Below are positions 42,529 through 52,438 of a DNA stretch of 64,000 nucleotides, one piece after another. The stretch's first letter is position 1. Every line of letters begins with the position of its first letter. The stretch is taken from the NCBI RefSeq assembly GCF_030538495.1, contig NZ_JAUNTW010000002.1:124001-188000 (forward strand). The letters run 5' to 3'. The notes under the pieces were generated by a model. The model ran no database searches, was not told the origin of the DNA, and saw nothing but the letters and a program-made list of their open reading frames with translations. The translations under genes were made by a program, and so were the position numbers. Origin of the DNA: Paracoccus sp. (in: a-proteobacteria) (GTDB taxonomy: Bacteria; Pseudomonadota; Alphaproteobacteria; Rhodobacterales; Rhodobacteraceae).

Positions 42529-43299
42529 TCAGGCTTTGCGGCGGCGCAGCGCGACCATGGCGCCCAGACCCAGCACCAGCATCGGTGCCGCCGCCGGCAG
42601 CGGCACGGGCGCGGGCTGAACCACGTCAACCGTCACATTGGTGGTTTCGAATTCAAAACCGATCAGCAATTCGCCCGGCACATGCGCGCAGCAACGCTCA
42701 CCAATCGCGATCATGTCCACCAGTTCATAACGGCCCAAGCTGCGTTCCGCGGCATCGGTCGAGAAAGCCGAGGCCAGCGACGTCACATTGGCGGGCAGCC
42801 AGTTGAAGCCGATCCAGTCCTGCTGGATGTATTCGGACACCAGTTCCCATTCCGGCCGGTTGTATTCGCCCAAAAAGCCGGTCCGCGTCGATTGCAGGCC
42901 GAAACCTTCCATGAGTTCCTGGGTGTCTTGGTTCAGCAGGCGGCCAATGACGGCATAGCCTTCTTGCATCCATTCCAGTTCGGTCAGGGTCTCACCCACC
43001 CACAACTTGATCGAGGTGAACAGCGGGATGCGGTTATCGGTCTGCGCGCGGTCAATAAAATTGACGATGCCGTCGTCATTCGTGAACGGCCCGACTTGTT
43101 CGCGATAAGCGTTCGTCAGGTCATAGGTCCATTCGGTGCGGATCGCGGTGCCGGTCAGGTCGGACCCTGCGGGCGCGAACACGCCGACGTTATCATAGCC
43201 CGACGTGATCGTGCCCGAGGATGTGACGGTAACCACAGCAGCCGAAGCCGGCATTGCCGCCATGGTGGCGCAAAAGATAATCTGAGAAAATTTGTTCAT
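42529..43299 (-). CDS. exported protein with VPLPA-CTERM sorting signal
   Basis: A 256-residue protein with a signal peptide (cleavage likely after MPASA), a beta-rich body, and a C-terminal Val-Pro-Leu-Pro-Ala-Ala motif, hydrophobic helix and RRRKA tail. This tripartite tail is the VPLPA-CTERM signal thought to be processed by an exosortase. The gene is preceded by 135 bp of AT-rich sequence, unlike its neighbours. Body function unknown; a pair of Cys occurs in RCCAHVPG. Confidence 0.75.
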   Translation of the reverse strand: MNKFSQIIFCATMAAMPASAAVVTVTSSGTITSGYDNVGVFAPAGSDLTGTAIRTEWTYDLTNAYREQVGPFTNDDGIVNFIDRAQTDNRIPLFTSIKLWVGETLTELEWMQEGYAVIGRLLNQDTQELMEGFGLQSTRTGFLGEYNRPEWELVSEYIQQDWIGFNWLPANVTSLASAFSTDAAERSLGRYELVDMIAIGERCCAHVPGELLIGFEFETTNVTVDVVQPAPVPLPAAAPMLVLGLGAMVALRRRKA

Positions 43300-43434
43300 G
43301 ACATTCTCCTACATACTGCGAAATCTATTAACTTATACGTGATTGATTCGGGAAGTGTTATATTTTTGATAAATAACTTCTGGGTTTATGGTTAATGCCG
43401 GGACGCCGAATTAAATCAAAATTTTGGAATTATT

Positions 43435-44349
43435 TTATTTATTCGCTAATGTTAGCGTTATCTGTCGCAATTCCGCAATCGCCCGGTCACTGTCGCGGGG
43501 CAGGGTGGTGGGCTGGATGGGCGCACCGATGGTCACGGCATAGGGTTGGCGGGCTTTGTTCAGGACTTCGTTAAACAGGGTGACGTCGCGCAGGGTCGGG
43601 TGGAGGGCGTCCAAGAGGTAAAACAGCGCCGAGTTGCGCGCGCGGATATGCAGCGGGATGATCGGCACGTTGAATTTGCGCGCAATCATCGCGGCACTGG
43701 CCATCCATGGGCGTTCATGCAGCCGCAACCCGCGCCGTTTCGCCAGCCGCCCCGATGGAAAGATCAGCCCGATGCGCCCCTCTGACAGCGCCTGACGGGT
43801 GTAATCCATCGTCGCGCGGGTTTTGGCGTGGCTGCGTTTTTCCAGCCGCCATTCCACGGGCGCGATCAGCGATTGCATTTGCGGCAGCACGCGGATCATG
43901 TCCTGATTGGCATAGATGAACAGATCACCGCGTTTTTGCGCGATGATGTGATGCAGGATGATGCCATCGGCAATCCCGGTCGGGTGGTTCGCCACAATCA
44001 GCGCGGGGCCGGTTTGGGGCAGGTGATCTGCGCCCGTTACTTGCAGATCGCGCACAATCAGGTCGGCCATGTGGCGCATGATGTGATCGGTGGGCATATC
44101 GCGAAACTGCGCGCCCAGTTCCACCGTGCGGGGGTATTGCAGCAGCCGCATCATCACTGCGCGGCTGGCTCGGTTCAGGGTTCCGTCCGCGAACAGCCAC
44201 GGCGCGCGTTCGGCAATCAGCGGATCCAGACGGGCGCGCATATCGGCCTGCGCGTCGGGGGGAGGGGTGGCTGCGGGGAACGTCGCGTCCCCCGGACCCC
44301 CTGCGGGATATTTAGGCACAGAAGATGCCGCAGAAGATACTCGCGTCAT
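43435..44349 (-). CDS. lysophospholipid acyltransferase (PlsC-like)
   Basis: A PlsC-like acyltransferase of 304 residues as drawn. The catalytic NHPTGIADG segment, the FIYANQDMIR region, the FPSGRLAKRRG acceptor loop and IIPLHIRARNS are visible. The start is uncertain. The ATG at 44349 overlaps the pepN stop, but the first 36 residues are low-complexity and are encoded across a dispersed element (44305-44327). The ATG at 44241 (MRARLDPLIAE) may be the true start. Acyl donor and acceptor are unknown. Confidence 0.75.
   Translation of the reverse strand: MTRVSSAASSVPKYPAGGPGDATFPAATPPPDAQADMRARLDPLIAERAPWLFADGTLNRASRAVMMRLLQYPRTVELGAQFRDMPTDHIMRHMADLIVRDLQVTGADHLPQTGPALIVANHPTGIADGIILHHIIAQKRGDLFIYANQDMIRVLPQMQSLIAPVEWRLEKRSHAKTRATMDYTRQALSEGRIGLIFPSGRLAKRRGLRLHERPWMASAAMIARKFNVPIIPLHIRARNSALFYLLDALHPTLRDVTLFNEVLNKARQPYAVTIGAPIQPTTLPRDSDRAIAELRQITLTLANK
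44305..44327 (+). repeat. short dispersed element, copy 3
   Basis: GGGATATTTAGGCACAGAAG followed by ATG; matches the copies at 14350 and 35886. It falls within the disputed N-terminal extension of the acyltransferase. Confidence 0.6.
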
Positions 44350-46913
44350 GCGCCTGCCGCGATCATGCGGCTGACCATTTCCCGCGTGTTCCGGCTGAGG
44401 CCGTCCGTCGCCGCAATCCGGTTCAGCGCAGCAACGGCATGGGCGCGGCGCGTGGCGTCATAGCGGGGCCAGGTTTCAAAGGCCGTGGACATGCGCGCCG
44501 CGATTTGTGGATTTACCGCGTCCATGCGGATCACCCAATCGGCGGTAAAGTCATAGCCCGACCCGTCGCCTGCGTGAAAGCCCGCATGATTGGCCGCCAG
44601 CCCGCCCAGCAATGCGCGGTAACGATTGGGGTTTTTCCAGTCGAAATCGGCGCGCGCGGCCAGTTCGGTGGACAGCGCGACCGCGCGGGCCGGATCGGCG
44701 GCCATGGGCTGCACCATGAACCATTTATCCATCACCAGCCGGTTGTCATGGAATTGATCATGCAGCGTTTGCAGCGCCTGATCGGCGCGGTTCTGCGCGA
44801 TCAGCGCGGCCAAAGCGCCCATGCGTTCGGTCATGTTGGTGGCGTTGTTGAACAGGGCTTCGGCGCGGGTGCCGCCATCCAGACGCGACAGCAGCGACAG
44901 CGCCGCCAGACGCAGCGACCGGCGCGCGGCGGATGTTGCATCGGGGCTGTAGTCGCCCGGCACCGCCATAGCGTCGTAAATCCGCGCCAGAATGTCGTGA
45001 TGCGCCTCGGCCGCGCGTTTGGCCAGCGTTTCGCGGGCCTGATGGATGGCATCGGGATCGGGGGTGACGCCGGTGTTGTGCAGAGCCGTGGCGATGTCAT
45101 CTTCGGCTGGCAGCGACAGGCACAGGGCGCGGAAGGCCGGATCGGCGCTGTCATCCGTCAGCAGGCGACCGATGGCATCGACCCAAGCCGCGCCGGCGTC
45201 ATGCCCCTGCGCCAGTTGGATCAGCGCGGACATAGCCAGATCGCGCCCCGCATCCCAGCGGGCGAAGGGGTCGGTGTCATGCGCCAGCAAAAACGCCCGC
45301 GTGTCATCGTCAATGGCGCGTTCCAGCACCACCGGCGCCGAAAAACCGCGCAGCACCGACACAACCGGACGCGCGCCAAGCCCGTCAAAGGTGAAGCTTT
45401 GCCGCGAATCCGTCATTTCCAGAATACGGGTCGGCATGATTTCATCGCCGTTCTGGCCGATCAGGCCCACGGCAATGGGGATCACGCGCGGCGCTTTGTC
45501 CGGTTGGCCGGGGGTGGGGGCGGTGTGCTGGTCAAAGGTCAGGGTCAGGGTGCCGTCGGCCCAATCCTCGGCCATGCGCAGGGTGGGGGTGCCGGCGTCG
45601 AAATACCAGCGGCTGAATTGCGTCATGTCGCGGCCCGTGGCGTCGGTAAAGACCTGCAACCAGTCTTCAATCGTGGCGGCGTCGCCATCGTGGCGGTCGA
45701 AATACAGGTCAAGCGCGGCACGATAGCCGTCGTCGCCGACCAGCCGTTTCAACATGCCGATCACCTCGGCCCCTTTTTCATAGACGGTTACGGTGTAGAA
45801 ATTGTTGATTTCTTCGTAATGATCGGGGCGCGGGGGATGGGCCAGCGGTCCCGCATCTTCGCGGAACTGGCGGTTGCGCAGCAGGCGCACATCCTCGATC
45901 CGTTTGACGGCGGCGGAACGCAGGTCGCTGGTGAATTGCTGATCGCGGAACACGGTCAGCCCTTCTTTCAGGCACAGCTGGAACCAGTCGCGGCAGGTGA
46001 TGCGGTTGCCGGTCCAGTTGTGGAAATATTCATGCGCGATCACCGCCTCGATCCGTTCGTAATCGGTGTCGGTGGCGGTGTCGGGGCTGGCCAGCACCAG
46101 TTTGCTGTTAAAGATGTTCAGCCCTTTGTTTTCCATCGCGCCCATGTTGAAATCATCCACGGCGACGATATTAAATTCGTTCAGATCGTATTCGCGGCCG
46201 TAAACGTCTTCGTCCCATTTCATGGATTTGATCAGCGATTCCAATGCGAACCATGCGCGGTCCTGATCGCCGGGACGCACCCAGACATTCAGCGCCGTGG
46301 GGTTGCCGGATTTGGTAGTAAAGCTGTCGCGGACCGCGACCAGATCACCCGCGACCAGAGCAAACAGGTAACAGGGTTTCGGCCATGGGTCGATCCAGAC
46401 CGAACCCGTGCCATCGGACAGGCCGCGTTCGCCGTTGGACAATTCCACCGGCTGATCGCTGCGGATGGTGACGTGGAACGGAGCCATCACATCGGGCCGG
46501 TCGGGATAAAAGGTGATGTGGCGGAAGCCTTCGGCCTCGCATTGGGTGCAGTAAATGCCGCCGGACAGATACAGCCCTTCGCAGGTGGTGTTGGCCGTGG
46601 GGTTGATGACGACCTGCGTTTCCAGCGTGAAATCGCGGTCGGGCAGGGCGGCGGCGGCGATGATCAGGCGTTCATTCGTGACGGTCACGGCATCGCCATC
46701 AACCGCCTGCCCGTCGATCGTCAGCAGCCGCAGATCCACCCCCGCGCCGCCGTCCAGCACCAGATCCGCGCGTCCGGCGCGTGGGGTGAACGACAATTGC
46801 GCCGTCACCGTGGTGCGGGTCGGGTGCAGGTCAAACTCAAGCCGCGTTTGCGTCAGGATGAACGGAAACGGGGTGTAATCGGACAGGTGGTGAACCGGGT
46901 TGGGCTGCGTCAT
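44346..46913 (-). CDS. pepN: aminopeptidase N
   Basis: An 855-residue M1-family zinc aminopeptidase. The substrate-binding GAMENKGLN and zinc motif HEYFHNWTGNR are intact, with the second Glu in the LKEGLTVFRDQQF segment. The C-terminal helical domains are full length. It takes part in cytosolic peptide degradation. Its stop overlaps the acyltransferase reading frame by four bases. Confidence 0.95.
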   Translation of the reverse strand: MTQPNPVHHLSDYTPFPFILTQTRLEFDLHPTRTTVTAQLSFTPRAGRADLVLDGGAGVDLRLLTIDGQAVDGDAVTVTNERLIIAAAALPDRDFTLETQVVINPTANTTCEGLYLSGGIYCTQCEAEGFRHITFYPDRPDVMAPFHVTIRSDQPVELSNGERGLSDGTGSVWIDPWPKPCYLFALVAGDLVAVRDSFTTKSGNPTALNVWVRPGDQDRAWFALESLIKSMKWDEDVYGREYDLNEFNIVAVDDFNMGAMENKGLNIFNSKLVLASPDTATDTDYERIEAVIAHEYFHNWTGNRITCRDWFQLCLKEGLTVFRDQQFTSDLRSAAVKRIEDVRLLRNRQFREDAGPLAHPPRPDHYEEINNFYTVTVYEKGAEVIGMLKRLVGDDGYRAALDLYFDRHDGDAATIEDWLQVFTDATGRDMTQFSRWYFDAGTPTLRMAEDWADGTLTLTFDQHTAPTPGQPDKAPRVIPIAVGLIGQNGDEIMPTRILEMTDSRQSFTFDGLGARPVVSVLRGFSAPVVLERAIDDDTRAFLLAHDTDPFARWDAGRDLAMSALIQLAQGHDAGAAWVDAIGRLLTDDSADPAFRALCLSLPAEDDIATALHNTGVTPDPDAIHQARETLAKRAAEAHHDILARIYDAMAVPGDYSPDATSAARRSLRLAALSLLSRLDGGTRAEALFNNATNMTERMGALAALIAQNRADQALQTLHDQFHDNRLVMDKWFMVQPMAADPARAVALSTELAARADFDWKNPNRYRALLGGLAANHAGFHAGDGSGYDFTADWVIRMDAVNPQIAARMSTAFETWPRYDATRRAHAVAALNRIAATDGLSRNTREMVSRMIAAGA

Positions 46914-47088
46914 GGCGGGCTTTCGCTGATTGTGACGCGAAACGTCGCGCCGTGGCGGAACTGAACTGATGCTGTTGTGTTAAAGCGCAGAACGCCGCGT
47001 CGCAAGCGGTGCGTTTGGTGTGGGAATTGACAGCATCCCCCCGGTCGCGCACAACCCAACCCAACAAATGATGTGTCAGGAGACGAAC

Positions 47089-47760
47089 ATGACCCATAAT
47101 CCGAACGAACCGCAAAAGCGCGAAGACGTCTATGTCGAGCCGGTGAAAACCCAATCTTCGGCGCTGCCGCTGATTATCGGGGTGCTGGTTGCGTTGGCCT
47201 TGGCCTATTTCATTGTGACGCGGTTCACCGGCAACGACACGCCGGTGGCAGACACGACCGTGACCACGACGCAGGACGCCCCGGCGGCGCCGGTCGTGAC
47301 CGAGGCTGAAACCGCCGTCGAAACGGTTGAGACCGAAGCCGAAGCCGCCGCGGCATCGGCTGAAGCGGCCGCCGAACAGGCCGCAGCGGACGCGCAAGCC
47401 GCAACCGAGGCCGCAGAAAACAGCGTCGCCGCAGCCGCCGACAGCGCCGCAGAAACCGCTGAACGCGCGGCTGAAACCGCTGAAGCGGCTGCTGCATCCG
47501 CCGTTGAGGCTGCCGAAGCTGGCCTGACCGAGGCCGCGCAAGCCGCCCAGGACACCGCCGAGGCCGCAGCCGAAACCGCATCCGAGGCCGCCGCCGCCGT
47601 GCAAAACGCCGTGTCAGATGCGTTGACCACGCCGACCACGACCCCGGCACCGGCCACCACTCCGGCGACCCCCGCGCCGTCGGCCATCACCGTGGAACCG
47701 ACCCCCGCACCGGCGACCAGCACCACCACCGTGCCGGTCACGCCTGCGCCGACCAACTGA
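47089..47760 (+). CDS. membrane-anchored alanine-rich coiled-coil-like protein
   Basis: A 223-residue protein with a short cytoplasmic head, one transmembrane segment (about residues 26-44), then a long Ala/Glu-rich stretch (about 70-175) of AAETAE-type repeats likely to be helical or coiled coil, and a Pro/Thr-rich tail. A periplasmic spacer or envelope role is possible. The composition makes homology searches unreliable. CAGGAGA precedes the ATG. It diverges from pepN. Confidence 0.65.
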   Translation: MTHNPNEPQKREDVYVEPVKTQSSALPLIIGVLVALALAYFIVTRFTGNDTPVADTTVTTTQDAPAAPVVTEAETAVETVETEAEAAAASAEAAAEQAAADAQAATEAAENSVAAAADSAAETAERAAETAEAAAASAVEAAEAGLTEAAQAAQDTAEAAAETASEAAAAVQNAVSDALTTPTTTPAPATTPATPAPSAITVEPTPAPATSTTTVPVTPAPTN

Positions 47761-47781
47761 TCGCGCGGCACCCCAAAACAC

Positions 47782-47812
47782 AACCCAAAGGCCCCCGGCC
47801 TTTGGGTTTTTT
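47782..47812 (+). terminator. intrinsic terminator before pntA
   Basis: AACCCAAAGGCC / GGCCTTTGGGTT stem with a three-base loop, then TTTTTT. Confidence 0.85.
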
Positions 47813-47867
47813 GATGCGCAGATCCCAAACAACTGGTTCTTTCCGGTGAAGTGAACCGATGACAGGC

Positions 47868-47897
47868 TTGTGAAGCCGCGCGCGCCGGTGCTATTCA
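47868..47897 (+). promoter_or_regulatory. putative promoter of pntAB
   Basis: TTGTGA (47868-47873) and TATTCA (47892-47897) are separated by 18 bases and lie about 40 bp upstream of pntA. Confidence 0.3.
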
Positions 47898-47938
47898 CTT
47901 TGCAACTGCGAAATCACCATGCGGGGGGCGATGACACC

Positions 47939-49513
47939 ATGAAGATCGGTGCGCTAAGAGAGACTTTTGACGGAGAGGCGCGCGTTGCGATTACGCCAGC
48001 CTCTGCGGGTCATTTGCAAAAACTGGGGCATGAGGTCTGGATTCAGGCCAATGCGGGCAGCCGTGCGGGCTTTTCCGACGCGGATTATCAAAAAGCGGGC
48101 GTGACGGTCGCGCAAACCGCCGCCGAACTGATCGGCGCGGTTGATGTGGTCGCCAAGGTCCGTCAGCCCAGCCCCGGCGAATTGGGCCAGATGCGCGACG
48201 GGCAAACGGTCATTTCGTTCTTCTATCCCGCGCAAAACGCGGAATTGCTGGCGCAGGCCAAAGATCAGGGCGTGACCGCGATTGCCATGGATATGGTGCC
48301 GCGCATCAGCCGGGCGCAGAAAATGGATGCGTTGTCATCCATGGCCAACATCGCCGGCTATCGCGCCGTGATCGAGGCGGCGAACAATTTCGGCCGCTTC
48401 TTTACCGGGCAGGTGACGGCGGCGGGCAAGGTTCCCCCGGCCAAGGTTCTGATCGTGGGCGCCGGTGTGGCCGGTCTGGCCGCGATTGGCGCGTCGGTCA
48501 GTCTGGGCGCGCAGGTCTATGCGTTCGATGTCCGCCCCGAAGTGGCCGAACAGATCGAATCCATGGGCGCGGAATTTGTGTTCCTTGATTTCGAAGAATC
48601 GCAACAGGACGGGGCCGCGACGGGCGGTTATGCCGCGCCCTCATCGCCCGAGTTCCGCGAAAAACAACTGGCCAAGTTCCGCGAACTGGCCCCGCAAGTG
48701 GACATCGTGATCACAACGGCGCTGATTCCGGGCCGCGACGCGCCGGTTCTGTGGACCGCCGACATGGTGGACGCGATGAAACCCGGCAGCGTGATCGTTG
48801 ATCTGGCCGCGGAAAAGGGCGGCAACTGCGAACTGACCGTGGCCGACGAACGCATCGTGACCGAAAACGGCGTTGTCATCATCGGTTACACCGATTTCCC
48901 GTCGCGCATGGGCGCGCAGGCGTCGGAACTCTATGGCAACAACATCCGTCACTTCATGGCCGATCTGACGCCGGGCAAAGACGGCGTGATCGTTCACAAC
49001 ATGGAGGACGACGTGATCCGGGGCGCGACCGTGGCGCATGACCATGATGTGACATGGCCGCCCCCTCCGCCGAAAATCGCCGCAATCGCGGCGCAAAAGC
49101 CCAAGGAAAAGAAAAAAGAGCCGACCCCCGACGAACGCCGCGCCGCCGAGGTGGCCGCGTTTCAGGCACAGACCCGCAGCCAGTTCACCTTGCTGGGGAT
49201 TGGTGCCGCGCTGATGCTGCTTGTGGGCCTGTTCGCCCCCGCCAGTTTCCTGCAACATTTCATCGTCTTCGTGCTGGCGGTGTTCATTGGCTTTCAGGTC
49301 ATCTGGAATGTCAGCCATTCGCTGCACACGCCCCTGATGGCGATCACGAATGCGATTTCGTCCATCATCATCGTGGGCGCGATTATGCAGATCGGTTCGG
49401 GGTCATGGCTGATCGTGCTGCTGGCGGCGCTGTCGGTGTTCATGGCGGGCATCAATATCTTTGGCGGCTTCATGGTCACGCGGCGTATGCTGGCCATGTT
49501 CCAGAAATCGTAA
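47939..49513 (+). CDS. pntA: NAD(P) transhydrogenase alpha subunit
   Basis: A 524-residue fused alpha subunit. It has an N-terminal NAD-binding dI domain ([45 protein letters not shown]), a charged linker ([14 protein letters not shown]), and a C-terminal membrane region of several helices. It couples proton movement to hydride transfer from NADH to NADP+. The GGGGGG just upstream of the ATG serves as ribosome site. Confidence 0.95.
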   Translation: MKIGALRETFDGEARVAITPASAGHLQKLGHEVWIQANAGSRAGFSDADYQKAGVTVAQTAAELIGAVDVVAKVRQPSPGELGQMRDGQTVISFFYPAQNAELLAQAKDQGVTAIAMDMVPRISRAQKMDALSSMANIAGYRAVIEAANNFGRFFTGQVTAAGKVPPAKVLIVGAGVAGLAAIGASVSLGAQVYAFDVRPEVAEQIESMGAEFVFLDFEESQQDGAATGGYAAPSSPEFREKQLAKFRELAPQVDIVITTALIPGRDAPVLWTADMVDAMKPGSVIVDLAAEKGGNCELTVADERIVTENGVVIIGYTDFPSRMGAQASELYGNNIRHFMADLTPGKDGVIVHNMEDDVIRGATVAHDHDVTWPPPPPKIAAIAAQKPKEKKKEPTPDERRAAEVAAFQAQTRSQFTLLGIGAALMLLVGLFAPASFLQHFIVFVLAVFIGFQVIWNVSHSLHTPLMAITNAISSIIIVGAIMQIGSGSWLIVLLAALSVFMAGINIFGGFMVTRRMLAMFQKS

Positions 49514-49523
49514 GGATCGGATC

Positions 49524-51110
49524 ATGGAACAAACCACCAATTTTTCCGCGCCCGTGATCGTGACCGACACCATGATGACCACCCCGCCCATGGCGCCCGT
49601 CGTGGAGCCTGTGATCGTGCCGGTCGGGCATGGCGTTTTGTCGGCGCTGCCGGCCTATGGCTTTACCACGGCGGCGTATGTCGTGGCGGCGGTGCTGTTC
49701 ATTCTGGCCTTGGGCGGGTTGTCGGGCCAGGAAAGCGCGAAACGCGCCGTTTGGTATGGCATTGTTGGCATGGCTTTGGCCGTTATCGCCACGCTGTTCG
49801 GGCCGGGTTATGGCAATTGGCTGCTGACGATCCTGATGATCGGCGCGGGCGGCGCGATCGGCTGGGTCGTGGCCAAGCGCGTGCAGATGACCGAAATGCC
49901 GCAACTGGTCGCGGCGATGCACAGCCTTGTCGGTCTGGCGGCTGTGTTCGTGGGCTTTAACGCGCAGTTCGAACTGGGCCGGGTGCAGCGCCTGATGCAG
50001 GAATTCGCACTGGGTCTGAACGATCACCTGCTGCATCTGCGTGGCTTTGCCGCCGTTCTGGCGCATAAAACCCCCGCCGAGCTGTCCGTTCTGAAGATCG
50101 AGGTGTTTCTGGGCGTGTTCATCGGCGCGGTGACCTTTACCGGGTCGGTGGTCGCCTATGGCAAGCTGGCGGGCAAGATCGACGGCAAGCCAAAGAAACT
50201 GCCGGGCGGGCATATGCTGAACGCGGGTGCGGCGGCGCTGTCGCTGCTGTTGGGCATCCTCTATGTGGCGGGCGCGGGTCCGGCGGTGCTGTGGCTGGTG
50301 GTCATCTGTCTGCTGGCGTTCTTTATCGGCTATCACCTGATCATGGGCATCGGCGGCGCTGATATGCCGGTCGTGGTGTCCATGCTGAACAGCTATTCCG
50401 GGTGGGCGGCGGCGGCCATCGGCTTTACGCTGGGCAATGACCTGCTGATCGTGGTCGGTGCCTTGGTGGGTTCGTCGGGTGCGATCCTGTCCTATATCAT
50501 GTGCAAGGCGATGAACCGGCATTTCGTGTCGGTGATCCTGGGCGGCTTTGGCGGTGAAACCGGCCCGGCGGCGGAAATCGAGGGCGAACAGATCGCCATC
50601 GACGCCGACGGCGTGGCTGCGGCCCTGAACGACGCCGACAGCGTGGTGATCGTGCCGGGTTACGGCATGGCCGTGGCGCAGGCTCAGGGCGCGGTCAGCG
50701 AACTGACCCGCAAACTGCGCGCATCGGGCAAAGAGGTGCGCTTTGCCATCCACCCCGTCGCCGGTCGTCTGCCCGGTCACATGAACGTGCTGCTGGCCGA
50801 GGCCAAGGTGCCGTATGACATCGTTCTGGAAATGGACGAAATTAACGATGATTTCCCATCCACCGATGTGGTCATCGTGATTGGGTCGAACGACATCGTT
50901 AACCCCGCCGCCCAAGACGACCCCAACAGCCCGATCGCCGGTATGCCCGTGCTGGAGGTGTGGCGCGCGAAACAGGTCTTCGTGTCCAAACGCGGGCAGG
51001 GCACCGGGTATTCCGGGATCGAAAACCCGTTGTTCTTTAAGGAAAATACCCGGATGTTCTATGGCGATGCCAAAGACAGCCTGAACAAATTGCTGCCGAT
51101 GATCGACTGA
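49524..51110 (+). CDS. pntB: NAD(P) transhydrogenase beta subunit with extra segments
   Basis: A 528-residue beta subunit, longer than E. coli PntB (462). The first about 45 residues (Thr/Pro/Val-rich) are an extension, and an insertion of about 25 residues follows the [11 protein letters not shown] segment before [17 protein letters not shown]. The NADP-binding dIII domain ([46 protein letters not shown]) is intact. Start 49524 follows TAAGGA. Confidence 0.93.
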   Translation: MEQTTNFSAPVIVTDTMMTTPPMAPVVEPVIVPVGHGVLSALPAYGFTTAAYVVAAVLFILALGGLSGQESAKRAVWYGIVGMALAVIATLFGPGYGNWLLTILMIGAGGAIGWVVAKRVQMTEMPQLVAAMHSLVGLAAVFVGFNAQFELGRVQRLMQEFALGLNDHLLHLRGFAAVLAHKTPAELSVLKIEVFLGVFIGAVTFTGSVVAYGKLAGKIDGKPKKLPGGHMLNAGAAALSLLLGILYVAGAGPAVLWLVVICLLAFFIGYHLIMGIGGADMPVVVSMLNSYSGWAAAAIGFTLGNDLLIVVGALVGSSGAILSYIMCKAMNRHFVSVILGGFGGETGPAAEIEGEQIAIDADGVAAALNDADSVVIVPGYGMAVAQAQGAVSELTRKLRASGKEVRFAIHPVAGRLPGHMNVLLAEAKVPYDIVLEMDEINDDFPSTDVVIVIGSNDIVNPAAQDDPNSPIAGMPVLEVWRAKQVFVSKRGQGTGYSGIENPLFFKENTRMFYGDAKDSLNKLLPMID

Positions 51111-51128
51111 TTTTCGGCGATAGGAACC

Positions 51129-51160
51129 AACCCGCTGGTGGTGACGCTGGCGGGTTTTTT
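51129..51160 (+). terminator. intrinsic terminator after pntB
   Basis: AACCCGC / GCGGGTT arms closing a loop of about 14 bases, followed by TTTTTT. Confidence 0.7.
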
Positions 51161-51243
51161 CGTGGCTGGAACCGTGATGGGGCAGGGGCGTTGACCTGCG
51201 CGTCGCGACCTGACACACTGCCGGTAACGTCTTGAGGGATAAT

Positions 51244-51318
51244 ATGAAACTGACCGCTGCTTTCGCGTTGTTGCTGGCCTTGTCCGCCTGTGGCGTGCCA
51301 TTCGTTCCGTTCATCTGA
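51244..51318 (+). CDS. 24-residue lipoprotein
   Basis: ATG AAA CTG encodes a short peptide with a signal-peptide-like hydrophobic core and the lipobox LSAC, ending GVPFVPFI. If processed, only about nine residues remain after the lipidated Cys. TTGAGGG precedes the ATG. Similar tiny lipoproteins ending in PFVPFI occur in Rhodobacteraceae, as I recall, but their role is unknown. It lies between pntB and the ArsC-like gene. Confidence 0.6.
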   Translation: MKLTAAFALLLALSACGVPFVPFI

Positions 51319-51330
51319 TTTGGAGGATAT

Positions 51331-51675
51331 ATGTCCAAGACATTGACCATGCTGGGACTTGGCCATTGCTCGACCTGCCAAAAGGCGCATGCCGCGTTGC
51401 AGGACCATGGCTGGACCGTCGATTTCCGCGATGTTCAGAAAGACCCGCTGACCGATGACGAACGCGCCGATCTGGTGCAGCGGTTTGGTGAAAAAATCAT
51501 CAACCGCGCCAGTCTGACATGGCGCGTCATGTCCGATGACGAACGCAGCACGGACCCGGTCGCCATGATGGCCGCCAAGCCCAGCGTTATGAAACGTCCC
51601 GCCATCATCGCGGGCGATCTGAACCTGCTGGGCTGGACGGCAAATGTGAAACGCGCGCTCGACGTGCCAGCTTAA
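51331..51675 (+). CDS. ArsC/Spx-type thioredoxin-fold protein
   Basis: A 114-residue protein of the ArsC/YffB/Spx superfamily with CSTCQKA near the N-terminus and the KRPAIIAGD strand. These are glutaredoxin-like reductases; it need not reduce arsenate, as no ars genes are near. The conserved FRDVQKDPLTDDE segment fits the family. Confidence 0.75.
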   Translation: MSKTLTMLGLGHCSTCQKAHAALQDHGWTVDFRDVQKDPLTDDERADLVQRFGEKIINRASLTWRVMSDDERSTDPVAMMAAKPSVMKRPAIIAGDLNLLGWTANVKRALDVPA

Positions 51676-52100
51676 CGGTTCTGATTGGCCAGCGATTCAA
51701 TCAGCGGCCGAACGCCGGTCAGGTCGTAACCGGCCTGATGGGCGGTCGCCATAATCTCGGATACCGGCGTTTTCCCAGCCTGATTCAGCGCCCACAGAAC
51801 CGTGCAGCGATTGCCCGTGCGGCAATAGGCGACCACAGGCGCGCCGCCATCCGTCGCCGCGCCAAAATCCGCGATCAGTTGCGGCGTGATCTGACCCGGA
51901 AAGAACGGCTGGTAATGATAGGCCATGCCCGCATCCGCCGCCGCCGCCGCCATGGCGTCGTGATCCAGACCAGCCTCGATTTCGTCATCGGGGCGGTTGT
52001 TGATCAGAACCTTGAAACCGGCCTGTGCCAGACTGGCCACATCGGCAGGCGTCAACTGCGCCGAAACCGCAAGCGTAGGGCTAATCTGCCGCAAATCCAT
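51672..52100 (-). CDS. TIGR01244-type sulfur transferase / phosphatase-like protein
   Basis: A 142-residue protein with the family's LINNRPDDEI segment and a phosphatase-like loop VAYCRTGNRCTVLWA (Cys-X5-Arg type). Related domains occur in BLH and Rhodanese-like fusion proteins. The start at 52100 has GAGG upstream; 52112 has no ribosome site. Function uncertain. Confidence 0.7.
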   Translation of the reverse strand: MDLRQISPTLAVSAQLTPADVASLAQAGFKVLINNRPDDEIEAGLDHDAMAAAAADAGMAYHYQPFFPGQITPQLIADFGAATDGGAPVVAYCRTGNRCTVLWALNQAGKTPVSEIMATAHQAGYDLTGVRPLIESLANQNR

Positions 52101-52438
52101 CGCAAACCTCATTTATTGCTGTCACGCCTTTGGGCTGTGTAAATGTGGGTTTGTCAAGGCTGGATGGTGGTTATGTTACATAATACAGATTATTGGATAA
52201 TTACAATCCTGGCGTGTAGCGACGACGGTTGGCAGCGTGGGACTTGGCCGCTCGAAAAACTCAGCCATCATTGTGGACAATTACAAACGATTGGCCCCTG
52301 CTCTTTTATTCAGACGGTCATCCTGACACTGCCATAGATATTGTGTTGATGATGAGAAAAAATATCCGCACAATTTTCACGGACATCGCGCGGGACGGCG
52401 TATTGTCGCTGGCCCCATCGGGGCCAGCCGTTGCGTCG
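52101..52438. other. 338-bp gene-free AT-rich gap
   Basis: No gene is supported. It holds a near-repeat, TTGGATAATTACAA (52193-52206) and GTGGACAATTACAA (52273-52286), 80 bp apart, and the terminator at 52408-52428. It is less GC-rich than its surroundings and separates core genes from the sugar locus. Confidence 0.5.
52408..52428 (-). terminator. hairpin ending the sugar operon
   Basis: Nine-base arms GCTGGCCCC / GGGGCCAGC with a three-base loop, just past the last gene of the minus-strand operon. The flanking bases on the minus side are only weakly T-rich. Confidence 0.6.

Noticed and set aside
44325..46964. An 879-residue open frame on the plus strand opposite pepN
   Set aside because: It mirrors the pepN codons in a GC-rich genome, has no recognisable domain and no sensible start context. 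pepN has intact zinc and substrate motifs.
51331..51675. Arsenate resistance operon
   Set aside because: Only an ArsC-like fold is present; no arsB, arsR or acr3 gene is near, so an arsenic role is not supported.
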